The translations under genes were made by a program, and so were the position numbers. A stretch of 64,000 bases of DNA. Origin: Chitinophaga sp. S165. Lineage in GTDB: Bacteria > Bacteroidota > Bacteroidia > Chitinophagales > Chitinophagaceae. The stretch is taken from positions 402,978-466,977 of the forward strand of contig NZ_QGTG01000006.1 of NCBI RefSeq assembly GCF_003182155.1. The letters are read 5' to 3'. The notes under the pieces were generated by a model. That model ran no database searches. It worked only from the letters and a program-made list of their open reading frames with translations, and was not told where the DNA came from. This document shows, piece after piece, positions 18,964-28,451 of this stretch. Position 1 is the stretch's first letter. Every line of letters begins with the position of its first letter.

Positions 18964-21900
18964 ATGGTGCATAGCAACATCAAACGATATATATCTTTAC
19001 TCACCTGCCTCGTGATCCTTGCCTGTATGAAAGTGCAGGCCCAGCAACAGGTGGTATCAGGCCGGCTACTGGACCCCTATGGTCAGCCGCTGGCAAAAGC
19101 AACTGTTTTTATTAAGGGTAGGGGCGATAGTACCACCACCGATGCCACAGGTAACTTCAGTATTCAGGCAGGCGCTAACAATACACTCGTAATAAAGTAT
19201 CCCGGATATCATACCATAGAACAAAAGGTACAGGGCACTACCATGTTACTGAGAATGGAAGATTCATTCATTCCTTCACCGAAGTCAGTTCCTGTCTTAT
19301 ACGGTGATGCATCCCGTAACAGCATCGTAGGGTCTGTCGCAACCGTATATACAAACCAGTTGTCCACTACACCGGCTACATTATATGCCTATGCATTGCC
19401 GGGACGTATTGCCGGTCTATACTCTCAACAGAATAGCGGCTTCCGTAGTCCGGGTACTGGCAACAACTTCGACGTTGACATATTCGTTGGTAACATACCA
19501 AGACCCGGAGCACTGGAACCGAACGATAACACCGAAATAGGCTTATGGCTGCGTGGTCAGGTCCCTGTTACAATTGTAGACGGTATACAACGTGATGTGT
19601 TCTCCATCGACCCGGAGAACATAGAATCCATTTCTGTGCTGAAGGATGGATTATCTACTATCTTACTCGGCCAGCGCAGTTCACGCGGTGTGTTACTGGT
19701 AACTACCAAACGCGCACGTGCAGGTAAACCTCGTGTATCCTTCACAGCACAAACCGCCATACAGCAATCGTTACGTATGCCGAAGCCATTGCCTGCATGG
19801 CAGTACGCCTATCTGCTGAACGAAGCCCTGCAGAACGATGGCAAACAACCATTATACAAAGAATCCGACATCGTCGCCTTCCGTGATCACACAAGCCCTT
19901 ATACACATCCTGACGTCAACTGGTATGACGAGATCCTACGAAGCAATGCACCGATGTCACGATATAACCTGAACGTGAACGGTGGTGGAGACGTAGCCCG
20001 TTACTCCGTATCACTGAACTACACTGGTCAACAAGGCTTATTCAGAACCAATTCAGATAACAGTTATAACACGAATGCCGGTCTGAAACGATACCTGATC
20101 AACACTGATGTGAACATCGACGTAACACATAACCTGAATGTAGGCATGCAGCTCTTCGGTCGCCTGCAGGAAGGAAATCAGCCAGGTGCCGGTGCAGGTA
20201 AAGTACTGTCAGATCTTTTGGGAACATCCAATGTCGCTTACCCTGTGCATAATCTCAATGGCAGCTGGGGCGGTACCGGTAACCTGACCACCAACCTGTT
20301 ATCATCAACGCTCAACAGCGGTTACATCCAGGACAACAGCAAGGACGTAATGGCGAATGTGGACCTCCGTTATGATCTGGGCAGCTTACTGCCGGGTCTC
20401 TCTATCAAAGGGAAAGGCAACCTGTCCATACAATCAGCTAACGCTATTAACCGTAGCAAACAGGACCTGGTATACAGAATGAACGTCACACAAGACGATA
20501 CAACATACGCCAGATACGGTTCAGCAGTTACCCAGCGTAACGATTTCATTTCTGTATTTAACGCGCAGTATTTCTTCGGTCAGTTGGCATTGAACTACGA
20601 CCGGCAGTTCGGCGCACATGGCCTTAGTGTGATCGCGCTGGCTGACAGAAGGCAGACCATCTTCAACTACGACCTTCCTGGTAAGGCAACGAACATATCA
20701 GGTAAGGTAACATACAACTATGCAAACAGATATTTCCTGGAAGGAGCGATCAACAGAAGCGGCTACAACCGCTATATGCCTGGTAAGCAGTACGGTACCT
20801 TCTATGCTGGTGGTATTGGATGGGACATTGCACAGGAAAGCTTCATCAGGAACAACGTAACATGGTTAAATCAGTTGAAGCTGAGAGGTGCCTATGCACA
20901 TACAGGCAACGGCATCGATAACTCAGGCTATTACATCTGGCGACAAGACTTCAGTGAGAACAACGGCATTGGTGGAGGTATCTACGAACAGGGTACTGCG
21001 CGTTCACCTGCATCTGGTTTCCAGGAAAACGGACTGGCCAATGTGAACATCTCCTGGGAAAGCGCCCGTAAGATTGATATCGGTATAGACATCTCAATGT
21101 TCAACAACCAGCTCCAGCTGACCGGCGATTACTACAATGACCGTTACTCCGACTTACTTCAGATAAGGGGTAAAAGCATCCAGTTATCAGGTTCAGCCTA
21201 TCCTCCTGAGAACATTGGTGTAAACCGCTACACTGGCGGAGAGCTGACACTGACCTATCAGCACCAGGTAAATAATTTCCATTACTTCATCAGTGCCAAC
21301 GGTAGCATCGAACAGAGTAAAGTACTGTACATGGATGAACAGCGCCGGGAATACGACTGGAACAAAAGAACAGGAAGGCCGGTAGGTATGCCCTTCGGAT
21401 ATATTGCAGACGGTTTCTTGCAGTCCGCTGAAGAAGCGGCAGGTAATGCTACCATTGCAGGATATAAACCACTCCCCGGAGATATAAAATATAAAGACCT
21501 GAATAACGATGGAGTTATCAACCAGTTTGACGAATCGCCCATCGGTACATTCAAGCCACGTATTTACTATGGAGCGAACATGGGTATTTCCTGGAAGGGA
21601 ATAGAGATAAGCGCACTCTTACAGGGTGTTACCAACAGAAAAAACTATGTAGCCAACTTCGCTACAGAGATGGGCTTCCAGTTCCAGAACTTCACCTACG
21701 GTCAGGCTTACGAACAGATCACTGGTCGCTGGACGCCTGAAACAGCTACTACCGCAACCTATCCACGTCTCACTGCTGATGCCAATTACAATTACAATAA
21801 AGCCAGTTCTACTTTCTGGATGCGCAACGGTAATTACTTCCGGTTGAAGAACGTAAACATCGCCTACAACCTGCCGTACGAATGGGTAAGAAGAGCGAAA

Positions 21901-22038
21901 CTAGGTGGCGTGAAAGTATTCGCAAACGGATTAAACCTCTTTACACATGCGGCCTACGACTTTGTAGATCCTGAAGTAGGAGTAGGTGCATATCCTATCC
22001 AGCGGGTGTTGAATACAGGTGTTAACATAAAGTTTTAA
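18964..22038 (+). CDS. SusC/RagA-type TonB-dependent outer-membrane transporter
   Basis: Outer-membrane glycan importer, 1024 residues. A signal peptide (CLVILACMKVQAQ) is followed by a carboxypeptidase-regulatory-like domain (about residues 33-95), a plug with IESISVLKDGLSTILLGQRS, and the beta barrel ending GVNIKF. There is no STN domain, so it is not expected to signal to a FecR protein. The plug motif is VLKDGLSTILLGQRSSRG rather than the more common A-A-IYGS-GANG form. This places it in the divergent SusC subgroup that travels with DUF4961/DUF5004 neighbours. Its SusD partner follows 10 bases downstream. The substrate is unknown: the operon carries no glycoside hydrolase. Confidence 0.93.
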   Translation: MVHSNIKRYISLLTCLVILACMKVQAQQQVVSGRLLDPYGQPLAKATVFIKGRGDSTTTDATGNFSIQAGANNTLVIKYPGYHTIEQKVQGTTMLLRMEDSFIPSPKSVPVLYGDASRNSIVGSVATVYTNQLSTTPATLYAYALPGRIAGLYSQQNSGFRSPGTGNNFDVDIFVGNIPRPGALEPNDNTEIGLWLRGQVPVTIVDGIQRDVFSIDPENIESISVLKDGLSTILLGQRSSRGVLLVTTKRARAGKPRVSFTAQTAIQQSLRMPKPLPAWQYAYLLNEALQNDGKQPLYKESDIVAFRDHTSPYTHPDVNWYDEILRSNAPMSRYNLNVNGGGDVARYSVSLNYTGQQGLFRTNSDNSYNTNAGLKRYLINTDVNIDVTHNLNVGMQLFGRLQEGNQPGAGAGKVLSDLLGTSNVAYPVHNLNGSWGGTGNLTTNLLSSTLNSGYIQDNSKDVMANVDLRYDLGSLLPGLSIKGKGNLSIQSANAINRSKQDLVYRMNVTQDDTTYARYGSAVTQRNDFISVFNAQYFFGQLALNYDRQFGAHGLSVIALADRRQTIFNYDLPGKATNISGKVTYNYANRYFLEGAINRSGYNRYMPGKQYGTFYAGGIGWDIAQESFIRNNVTWLNQLKLRGAYAHTGNGIDNSGYYIWRQDFSENNGIGGGIYEQGTARSPASGFQENGLANVNISWESARKIDIGIDISMFNNQLQLTGDYYNDRYSDLLQIRGKSIQLSGSAYPPENIGVNRYTGGELTLTYQHQVNNFHYFISANGSIEQSKVLYMDEQRREYDWNKRTGRPVGMPFGYIADGFLQSAEEAAGNATIAGYKPLPGDIKYKDLNNDGVINQFDESPIGTFKPRIYYGANMGISWKGIEISALLQGVTNRKNYVANFATEMGFQFQNFTYGQAYEQITGRWTPETATTATYPRLTADANYNYNKASSTFWMRNGNYFRLKNVNIAYNLPYEWVRRAKLGGVKVFANGLNLFTHAAYDFVDPEVGVGAYPIQRVLNTGVNIKF

Positions 22039-22048
22039 ACAGAGTATC

Positions 22049-23755
22049 ATGAAGCAATTCCGCGTTATATATCTCTTAGCAGGCTTCCTTTTGGTCCTGG
22101 TGGCCTGTAGTAAGGATTATGAAAAGATCCCGCTTGAAAAAGTGACGATCGAATATGTATTTGACAAGGATGATTCACTTGGCACATACGCAAACAAATT
22201 CCTCAACAGTATCTATTCAAAATTGCCTGGGGGCTACAACCGTGTTGCCGGCGATCTGCTGGATGCCGCATCAGACGATGCTATATCAGGCTTCACAGGT
22301 ACTACCGCCGTATCGCAACTGGCTACGGGAGCTTTTACCCCTTATGCCCTTATCAATGAAGAAACGCCCTGGGGCAGCGCTTATGCCGCTATCAGGGCAG
22401 CAAGCATTTTTGTCTCTAACATCAATATATCGCCGGTAAAGGAAACATTGCCCAACGGTTATTCAATACGTTACGCCTGGAAGGCAGAAGCGCGGTTCAT
22501 CAGGGCCTTGTTTTACTTCGAACTACTAAAACGTTATGGTGGCATTCCTCTGATGGGTGATACTGTAAGAGCGCTTGGCGATGATGTACAGGTACCACGC
22601 AGTTCCTTTGCTGATTGTGTGAAGTACATCGTTAATGAATGTGATGCAATAAAGGATAGTCTGCGTCCTAATCCGATTGCGGCGCCCGAGTTGAACAGTC
22701 ATCGCGCAACCAGAGGGGCGGCACTGGCATTAAAGGCACGCGTATTATTATACGCAGCCAGTCCTTTATTCAACGGACAAAACATTGATGAAAGCAATAC
22801 GCTCACAGGATATGCCAACTATGACAAAGAACGTTGGAAACTCGCGGCAGATGCAGCCCGTACGCTCATAGAAGAAAGATCATTCGCATTACTGCCGAAC
22901 TTTAAAAACATATTCATCACACAGAACAACAGTGAGATTATTTTCTTCCGGCAGAACGGTAACAGTGATGAAATTGAAAACACGAATGGCCCCGTTGGAT
23001 TTGCAAAAGTGGCCCGTGGCCGTACGAATCCGACACAGGAGCTGGTAGATGCTTTCCCGACTGATGCCGGCCTATCCATTACCGACCCCGCTTCCGGTTA
23101 CAATCCTATCGATCCCTATACACATCGCGACCCCCGCCTGACCATGAGCATACTCTATAATGGTGCCCGCTGGCTGAACACCGAAATTCAAACGTTCGAA
23201 GGCGGGCAGCACAGGCCTGGTGGTGCAGATCCTGGAACTAAAACCGGCTATTACATGCGCAAGTTCATGGGCAACTTTGAGAACGCTACCCAATACAGCA
23301 GCGTTCCTCACGACTGGATCTACCTGCGCTACACAGAAGTGCTGCTCAATTTTGCAGAAGCAGAAAATGAATATAACGGACCGACAGGGGAGGTGTACCA
23401 GGTATTGAAAGACCTGCGCGCCCGTGCAGGTATAACTGCGGGCGATAACGGCATGTACGGTCTGAAGGAAGGCCTTTCACCGGATGAAATGCGTGAAGTG
23501 ATCCGCAATGAAAGAAGAATAGAACTGGCCTTCGAAGAACACCGTTTCTGGGACATCCGTCGCTGGAAGATCGCAGAGCAGGTATATAACAGAGGCTTGC
23601 ATGGCATGAGCATCATTAAGAACGGACCTGATCTCACCTACGATGTGGTGGAAGTGTTTAAGCCTGTCTTTACTGCCCCGAGGATGTACTTATATCCTAT
23701 TCCATATGACGAGGTGGTAAAGAACGATAACATGCGCCAGAACCCTGGATGGTAA
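22049..23755 (+). CDS. SusD/RagB family outer-membrane lipoprotein
   Basis: Partner of the SusC directly upstream, 568 residues. The lipoprotein signal is MKQFRVIYLLAGFLLVLVAC. Family segments are WKAEARFIRALFYFELLKRY, YLRYTEVLLNFAEAENEYNG, LKDLRARAGITA, NERRIELAFEEHRFWDIRRW and the C-terminal YPIPYDEVVKNDNMRQNPGW. It is a paralogue of the SusD at 15803, with long shared blocks near the C-terminus, so the operon holds two related SusD proteins. It is followed after 32 bases by a further SusC gene, which has no SusD behind it. Confidence 0.93.
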   Translation: MKQFRVIYLLAGFLLVLVACSKDYEKIPLEKVTIEYVFDKDDSLGTYANKFLNSIYSKLPGGYNRVAGDLLDAASDDAISGFTGTTAVSQLATGAFTPYALINEETPWGSAYAAIRAASIFVSNINISPVKETLPNGYSIRYAWKAEARFIRALFYFELLKRYGGIPLMGDTVRALGDDVQVPRSSFADCVKYIVNECDAIKDSLRPNPIAAPELNSHRATRGAALALKARVLLYAASPLFNGQNIDESNTLTGYANYDKERWKLAADAARTLIEERSFALLPNFKNIFITQNNSEIIFFRQNGNSDEIENTNGPVGFAKVARGRTNPTQELVDAFPTDAGLSITDPASGYNPIDPYTHRDPRLTMSILYNGARWLNTEIQTFEGGQHRPGGADPGTKTGYYMRKFMGNFENATQYSSVPHDWIYLRYTEVLLNFAEAENEYNGPTGEVYQVLKDLRARAGITAGDNGMYGLKEGLSPDEMREVIRNERRIELAFEEHRFWDIRRWKIAEQVYNRGLHGMSIIKNGPDLTYDVVEVFKPVFTAPRMYLYPIPYDEVVKNDNMRQNPGW

Positions 23756-23787
23756 GTTTTATTCCTGTATGAAATCAACTGATTAAA

Positions 23788-26700
23788 ATGAAATATATTC
23801 TGATGTTCTTGCTGTCAGCCATGTTCCTGCCATTGATGGCACAGCAGAAAAGCATAACAGGTACGGTGAAGGACCTGAACGGCGTACTCCCCGGAGCGGC
23901 TGTTTCGGAGAAGGGCGTACCTACTAACGGTGTGATCACCGATGCAGACGGCAGGTTTAAGCTCACACTGAAAGGACGCTCTAACGTGGTGAACGTAAAA
24001 CTGATGGGCTTCACCGGACAGGAGATCAACATCGCTGGTCAGTCATCTATCGATGTAGTCCTGCAGCCTTCTACACAGGGTCTTGATGAAGTAGTGGTCG
24101 TCGGCTTTAACCAGGTTAAACGTATCACGAATACGGGTGCCGTAAGCGGTATTACCGGATCGGAGATCAGGAACGTACCTACCGCGAACGTACAGAACAC
24201 CCTGATGGGTAAACTGCCCGGTTTTGTATCGCAGCAGCGTTCTGGTCAGCCGGGAAGGGATGCTTCGGATTTCTTTATCCGTGGCGTCAGCTCGCTGAAC
24301 AGCGAAGGTAACAAGCCGCTGATCATTGTGGATGATATTGAATACTCCTACGACCAGCTACAGCAGATCAACGTTAACGAGATTGAGAGCATTTCTATCC
24401 TGAAGGATGCTTCTACGACTGCTATATACGGTATCAAAGGTGCAAATGGTGTACTGGTAGTGGCAACCCGTCGCGGTAAAAGCGGCAGACCACAGGTGAA
24501 CGTACGTGCCGAATCTGGCCTTCAGGCGCCCGTAAAAACGCCTAGACTGCTGGATGCCTACCAAACTGCCACATTGGTAAATGAAGCCTATAAAAACGAC
24601 GGAATAACGCCTTTATTTACGGCGGATGATCTGGAGTTGTTCCGGAATGGTAAAGACCCTTACGGGCATCCAAACATTAATTGGTATGAAACGGTATTTA
24701 AAAAATTCGCTCAACAAGCTAATACGAACATCGACATATCAGGCGGTACGGAAGCTGTGAAGTATTTCATCTCCGGAGGATTTCTTACTCAGAACGGTCT
24801 CGTAAAAGACTTTTCCGATCCCCGCAACGAAGTGAATACAAACTATTTCTTCCGCCGTTATAACTTCCGGTCCAACCTCGATATGCGGGCAAACAAAACG
24901 CTGACCCTCCGTCTCGATCTCACGGCCCGTTTCGGTGATATCAACGAACCTCACGATGCGAACGTCGTATCTGAAGTATATAACTTTGAAAAGATACACC
25001 CATACTCAGCGCCACTGATGAACCCTGACGGCAGCTACGCCTTCGCCGCAGATACCAAAGACAAGCTGCCTACGATCAATGCTCGTTTGGCTAACGGTGG
25101 TTATACCCGTAGCAAACGGACAGACTTCAACGCATTGTTCGGCGCTACGCAGCAGCTGGATATGCTTGCAAAAGGGCTCTCATTCACAGCGCGAGTAGCT
25201 TACGCAGGCATCGAGCAATATTCGAGGAACCTGTTCCGTCCCGAGGAGCCGCCATCCTATCACTATAATCCTGCGGATGGTTCTTATACCCTGGACCCAC
25301 GTGGTAACTACCGTTTACAGGCATACCGTGTAACTGGCAACACTGATCTATACAGCCGGAACATCAACAGCCAGGCTTTCCTCAGTTATGATCACACCTT
25401 TGGAGCACACGCCTTCAACGGATTAGTATTATACAACAGGCAGAGCTATGCTTTTAAATCTGACATCCCTAATAACTTCCGCGGCCTTTCATTCAAGGCA
25501 GGTTATAACTACAAACAAAAGTACCTCCTGGATTTCAACGGTGCTTACAATGGCTCCGACCGTTTCCAGGCTAAGAAAAGGAATGGCTTTTTCCCGGCAG
25601 TGGGAGTGGGTTGGAACATCTCCCAGGAACCTTTCTTCGCCAGTCGCAAGCGTTCCATCAGCTTATTAAAGATCCGTGGCTCTTACGGTATCGTAGGATC
25701 TGACGTTACATCAGGTAACCGTTATCTCTATCGCCAGGAGTATTTCTATGGCGGCAACTATTCCTTCGGAGAGAACGAAACGCAACAATCATCTATCTAT
25801 GAAGGGGAGCTTGGTAACATGGACGTATCCTGGGAGAAAGCCCGTAAAGCGGATGTCGGTATTGACATGAACCTCTTCAAAGATAAGTTGTCTATCACTG
25901 TAGATTATTTCCATGATATTCGCTACGACCAGTTAGTACGCAAAGGTTCCGTACCAACGATGATAGGTATCGGTTACAGCCCGACCAACGTCGCCAAGAC
26001 GAGCAACAAAGGTTTCGACGGCCAGATCAACTATCGCGGTAACATCCAGCGTGTAAACTTCAACACAAGTCTCGTATTCCAATACTTCAAGAACAAAGTC
26101 CTCTTCAGGGATGAAGCGCAGCCAGCTTATCCCTGGCTCCGTGAAACAGGCCTGCCAATTGACCAGCCTTTCGGATACACCTTCATCGGTTATTACACAC
26201 CTGAAGACGTCCGGAAAATCCAGGACAATACCCACGACAAGCCAGCAGTTCCTCTCAGCGAGTATCCTATCCAGGCCGGTGATCTCAAATATAGGGACAT
26301 CAACGGCGATGGTGTGATCGACAACAACGACCGTGGCCCTATTGGCCGTCCTAATCTCGCCAATACAGTACTCGGCCTCACGTTGGGAGCTAACTATAAA
26401 GGCTTTAGTATTAATGTCCTGTTCCAGGGTTCTTTCGGCTACAGCTTCAGTGTGGTAGGCACGGGCATCGAAACTTTCCAGAGCCAGTTCCAGCCTATAC
26501 ACCAGGAAAGGTGGACGCCTGAGAATGCGGACAACGCACAATTCCCACGTCTTACCAGCAACCCGACTACCGTCAATAGCGCCCGTACTTATATGTCCGA
26601 CTTCTGGTTGATAGACGCCCGTTACGTTCGTCTCAAAACGATAGATCTGGGTTATCAGTTGCCTAGTCGCTGGTTAGGACAGAGACTTAACAATGCTCGT

Positions 26701-26844
26701 ATCTACTTAAGTGCGTATAATCTCTTAACCTGGACGAACTATGATAAGTATCAACAGGACCCGGAAGTGTCAAGCAACTCAGCAGGGGATGCTTATATTA
26801 ATCAGCGTGTAGTGAATTTGGGTATTCAGATCGGGTTGAAATAG
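23788..26844 (+). CDS. SusC/RagA-type TonB-dependent outer-membrane transporter, last gene of the operon
   Basis: Outer-membrane importer, 1018 residues, with signal peptide MKYILMFLLSAMFLPLMAQQ. It has a carboxypeptidase-regulatory-like domain (about 22-95), then DEVVVVGFNQVKRITNTGAV, the plug with IESISILKDASTTAIYGIKG, and a barrel ending VVNLGIQIGLK. No STN domain. A SusC gene is normally followed by its SusD, but here the operon ends: the next gene lies on the other strand beyond a hairpin. Its natural partner is therefore the SusD at 15803, at the other end of the operon. Confidence 0.93.
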   Translation: MKYILMFLLSAMFLPLMAQQKSITGTVKDLNGVLPGAAVSEKGVPTNGVITDADGRFKLTLKGRSNVVNVKLMGFTGQEINIAGQSSIDVVLQPSTQGLDEVVVVGFNQVKRITNTGAVSGITGSEIRNVPTANVQNTLMGKLPGFVSQQRSGQPGRDASDFFIRGVSSLNSEGNKPLIIVDDIEYSYDQLQQINVNEIESISILKDASTTAIYGIKGANGVLVVATRRGKSGRPQVNVRAESGLQAPVKTPRLLDAYQTATLVNEAYKNDGITPLFTADDLELFRNGKDPYGHPNINWYETVFKKFAQQANTNIDISGGTEAVKYFISGGFLTQNGLVKDFSDPRNEVNTNYFFRRYNFRSNLDMRANKTLTLRLDLTARFGDINEPHDANVVSEVYNFEKIHPYSAPLMNPDGSYAFAADTKDKLPTINARLANGGYTRSKRTDFNALFGATQQLDMLAKGLSFTARVAYAGIEQYSRNLFRPEEPPSYHYNPADGSYTLDPRGNYRLQAYRVTGNTDLYSRNINSQAFLSYDHTFGAHAFNGLVLYNRQSYAFKSDIPNNFRGLSFKAGYNYKQKYLLDFNGAYNGSDRFQAKKRNGFFPAVGVGWNISQEPFFASRKRSISLLKIRGSYGIVGSDVTSGNRYLYRQEYFYGGNYSFGENETQQSSIYEGELGNMDVSWEKARKADVGIDMNLFKDKLSITVDYFHDIRYDQLVRKGSVPTMIGIGYSPTNVAKTSNKGFDGQINYRGNIQRVNFNTSLVFQYFKNKVLFRDEAQPAYPWLRETGLPIDQPFGYTFIGYYTPEDVRKIQDNTHDKPAVPLSEYPIQAGDLKYRDINGDGVIDNNDRGPIGRPNLANTVLGLTLGANYKGFSINVLFQGSFGYSFSVVGTGIETFQSQFQPIHQERWTPENADNAQFPRLTSNPTTVNSARTYMSDFWLIDARYVRLKTIDLGYQLPSRWLGQRLNNARIYLSAYNLLTWTNYDKYQQDPEVSSNSAGDAYINQRVVNLGIQIGLK

Positions 26845-26888
26845 TTGATTATACCACCTGGATCTGACTCAATTGTTGAAATTTATTG

Positions 26889-26925
26889 TCTTCCCTGTTT
26901 CTGTATTGTACAGTGACAGGGAAGA
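26889..26925 (+). terminator. Hairpin ending the second Sus operon
   Basis: TCTTCCCTGT (26889-26898) pairs with ACAGGGAAGA (26916-26925). An inner CTGTA/TACAG stem extends the hairpin. It lies 44 bases past the SusC stop and between convergent genes. No strong T-run follows on the + strand, so it may act as a transcript end or as a bidirectional barrier. Confidence 0.6.
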
Positions 26926-26959
26926 TAAAAGAAGCCATTCGTAAACAGTGAAGACGTTT

Positions 26960-27499
26960 TTATGTAAGCAACAATTCCTTTATTGTTCGATTGCCCGGCA
27001 AATTTTTCGCTACCACGATGACTTTACCGCCTGCAGGCAGCGCAGTGGCTTTATAATACCAATCTACTCCATTCCGGCCCAAAAATGCCCGTCCGCTTTC
27101 TGTAATAATACCCTCAGTGTCTACTATCTTTACCTCCACTTCTGCTACCCGGAACTCATTTTGGGCAGTCACTACCACTTCCTCTTTTTCTAACCTGATA
27201 TTTTGAACTTCAGGACTGCGGTAAGCATCCTTCACCGCTATATTATAGGCGTTTTGTCCCGGTCCTGCCAGCGACTGATAATAAGCCTTGATCTGTGGAT
27301 CTTCCAGCATTATCTGCGCACGCATTGAAGCGACGGTCATCTTATGCCTTGCCTCCAGCTGCTTTTGTGTAGGCTTTTTCTTTGAAGGGCCGCGTTTCTT
27401 CGCCATAATGATCTGCCCATTCCTTTCGTAGATGGTGATTTGCTTGCCGAGGGTTCCCCGTACAAGTTGCATGAGGATATTGTCTTTAACAATGGCCAT
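26960..27499 (-). CDS. Unrecognised 179-residue protein, copy 1 of a duplicated family
   Basis: I do not recognise the family. The protein starts MAIVKDNILMQLVRGTLGKQ, has a strongly basic patch (MAKKRGPSKKKPTQKQ, about residues 32-47), then a helical segment and a beta-rich C-terminus. There is no signal peptide or membrane segment. The basic patch suggests nucleic-acid binding or phage/virion-type packaging roles, but that is a guess. The same gene begins at 63780 on the other strand; over the 74 residues visible there only three differ. The leaders are also near-identical and include a 105-bp palindrome. The gene stands alone and convergent to the Sus operon. It is real: the reading frame is conserved between copies and most differences are silent or conservative. 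Confidence 0.8.
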   Translation of the reverse strand: MAIVKDNILMQLVRGTLGKQITIYERNGQIIMAKKRGPSKKKPTQKQLEARHKMTVASMRAQIMLEDPQIKAYYQSLAGPGQNAYNIAVKDAYRSPEVQNIRLEKEEVVVTAQNEFRVAEVEVKIVDTEGIITESGRAFLGRNGVDWYYKATALPAGGKVIVVAKNLPGNRTIKELLLT

Positions 27500-27720
27500 A
27501 AAAAGGTCGTTTTGAGGTTATAATTACAAGGTTACTATATCTGTTTTCTAAGGTACGTAAAAGCTTACTAAAATGTCATTAAAAGATCACTAAAAGGTCA
27601 CTTCAATATCGATTCGATATATAAATGACCTTTAAATACCCTTTTGGTGACATTGTAGTAAGCTTATATTAAGCCGATAGAAAGCCTATCTGAACACTGT
27701 AGAAGGATTAACGATACTGA
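27500..27720 (-). repeat. Conserved leader of the duplicated gene, copy 1
   Basis: About 221 bases upstream of the gene at 27499 match the 220 bases upstream of the gene at 63780, in inverted orientation. From the start codon back to the palindrome (27500-27560) I see a single substitution. The palindrome itself (27561-27665) has diverged more but kept its exact length. Beyond it a 17-base block (27692-27708) is identical to 63571-63587 and sits at the same distance from the palindrome in both copies. The leader should contain the promoter; a TAACCTTG close to the gene resembles the Bacteroidota -7 motif TAnnTTTG. Confidence 0.85.
27561..27665. promoter_or_regulatory. 105-bp imperfect palindrome in leader copy 1
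   Basis: The element begins and ends with AAGCTT and is centred on ATCGATTCGAT. About four fifths of the positions in the two 52-base arms pair. Each arm carries short repeated units of the type AAAAGGTCA/TGACCTTT spaced 11-12 bases apart, close to one helical turn. It could be a multi-site operator, or an RNA hairpin in the leader if transcription starts upstream of it. It ends about 62 bases before the start codon. Confidence 0.8.
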
Positions 27721-27743
27721 AGGTGTCTGAACCAATAATATGT

Positions 27744-27790
27744 AAAAACCAGGGCCGGTCTGAAAGCCTCATTGACTTCCGGACCGGCCC
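27744..27790 (-). terminator. Terminator of the cupin gene
   Basis: GGGCCGGTC (27752-27760) pairs perfectly with GACCGGCCC (27782-27790). Read on the - strand the hairpin is followed by TGGTTTTTAC. It lies about 170 bases past the cupin stop. The stretch 27791-27962 holds nothing else I can identify. Confidence 0.75.
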
Positions 27791-27962
27791 CTAAACTAAC
27801 TTTAAGCTATATTCAGAGCCGTTTACTGCCCGATTTATAAATATTTCCCCACAGATCTTATCTGCTATTTATTTTTTTCCTATCGGAAGAATATCCGGTT
27901 ATATTTCACCCCCTTTATCTGTATTCAGCGTTTTCTCATTTTCAGATAACTTTCCGACCCGC

Positions 27963-28451
27963 CTACTTCTTCTTATTCCTCGGATCATCCCCCGGGTCTA
28001 TATAGTTTAATCCCAATGGCCCATACCCAGTAACCTGGGTTGTATAATCACCGGATTTAGCCCAGTGGAAATGAGGAGTATTACCCGGAAGGACAAAAAC
28101 ACTTCCCGGAGGGTATGCCTTTAATTTTGTAGTATCAAATTCACTACCTATGCCAATGTAGAATACCCCTGATATCACAGTATAAACACGATTCTCAGGG
28201 TGCGTATGTGGCATAAGCACCGTGCCTGCGGGAACATGCACCCTCGCCATATAAGGCCCGGCTTTTTTAGGATCACCCACCAATACAGCAATTTGTGCGC
28301 CTGGAGGGAACGCCGGGAATGACGACCATTTGATGTTCTCCTGGTATATTTCACCTAACTTATCATTCGCCAAGCCCTGGGCTTTTACTTTGGTTGCTGG
28401 TAGAAAAGCAACGAAGCATATTACAAGCAACAGGTAGTTTGTTTTTTTCAT
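27963..28451 (-). CDS. Secreted single-domain cupin protein
   Basis: Exported small beta-barrel protein, 162 residues, with signal peptide MKKTNYLLLVICFVAFLPAT up to about residue 25 (KVKAQG). Cupin motif 1 is GTVLMPHTHPENRVYTVISG with metal ligands H82, H84 and probably E86. Motif 2 is PGSVFVLPGNTPHFHW with H127 (or H129). This metal-binding set is complete, so it is probably an active metalloprotein of the type annotated as cupin-domain dioxygenase, isomerase or quercetinase-like. The substrate cannot be read from the sequence. It is monocistronic with its own terminator. Confidence 0.85.
   Translation of the reverse strand: MKKTNYLLLVICFVAFLPATKVKAQGLANDKLGEIYQENIKWSSFPAFPPGAQIAVLVGDPKKAGPYMARVHVPAGTVLMPHTHPENRVYTVISGVFYIGIGSEFDTTKLKAYPPGSVFVLPGNTPHFHWAKSGDYTTQVTGYGPLGLNYIDPGDDPRNKKK

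Noticed and set aside
25933..26541. 202-codon - strand frame within the third SusC gene
   Set aside because: Fully inside a strong SusC gene, no start context, and no family resemblance; a shadow of the real gene.
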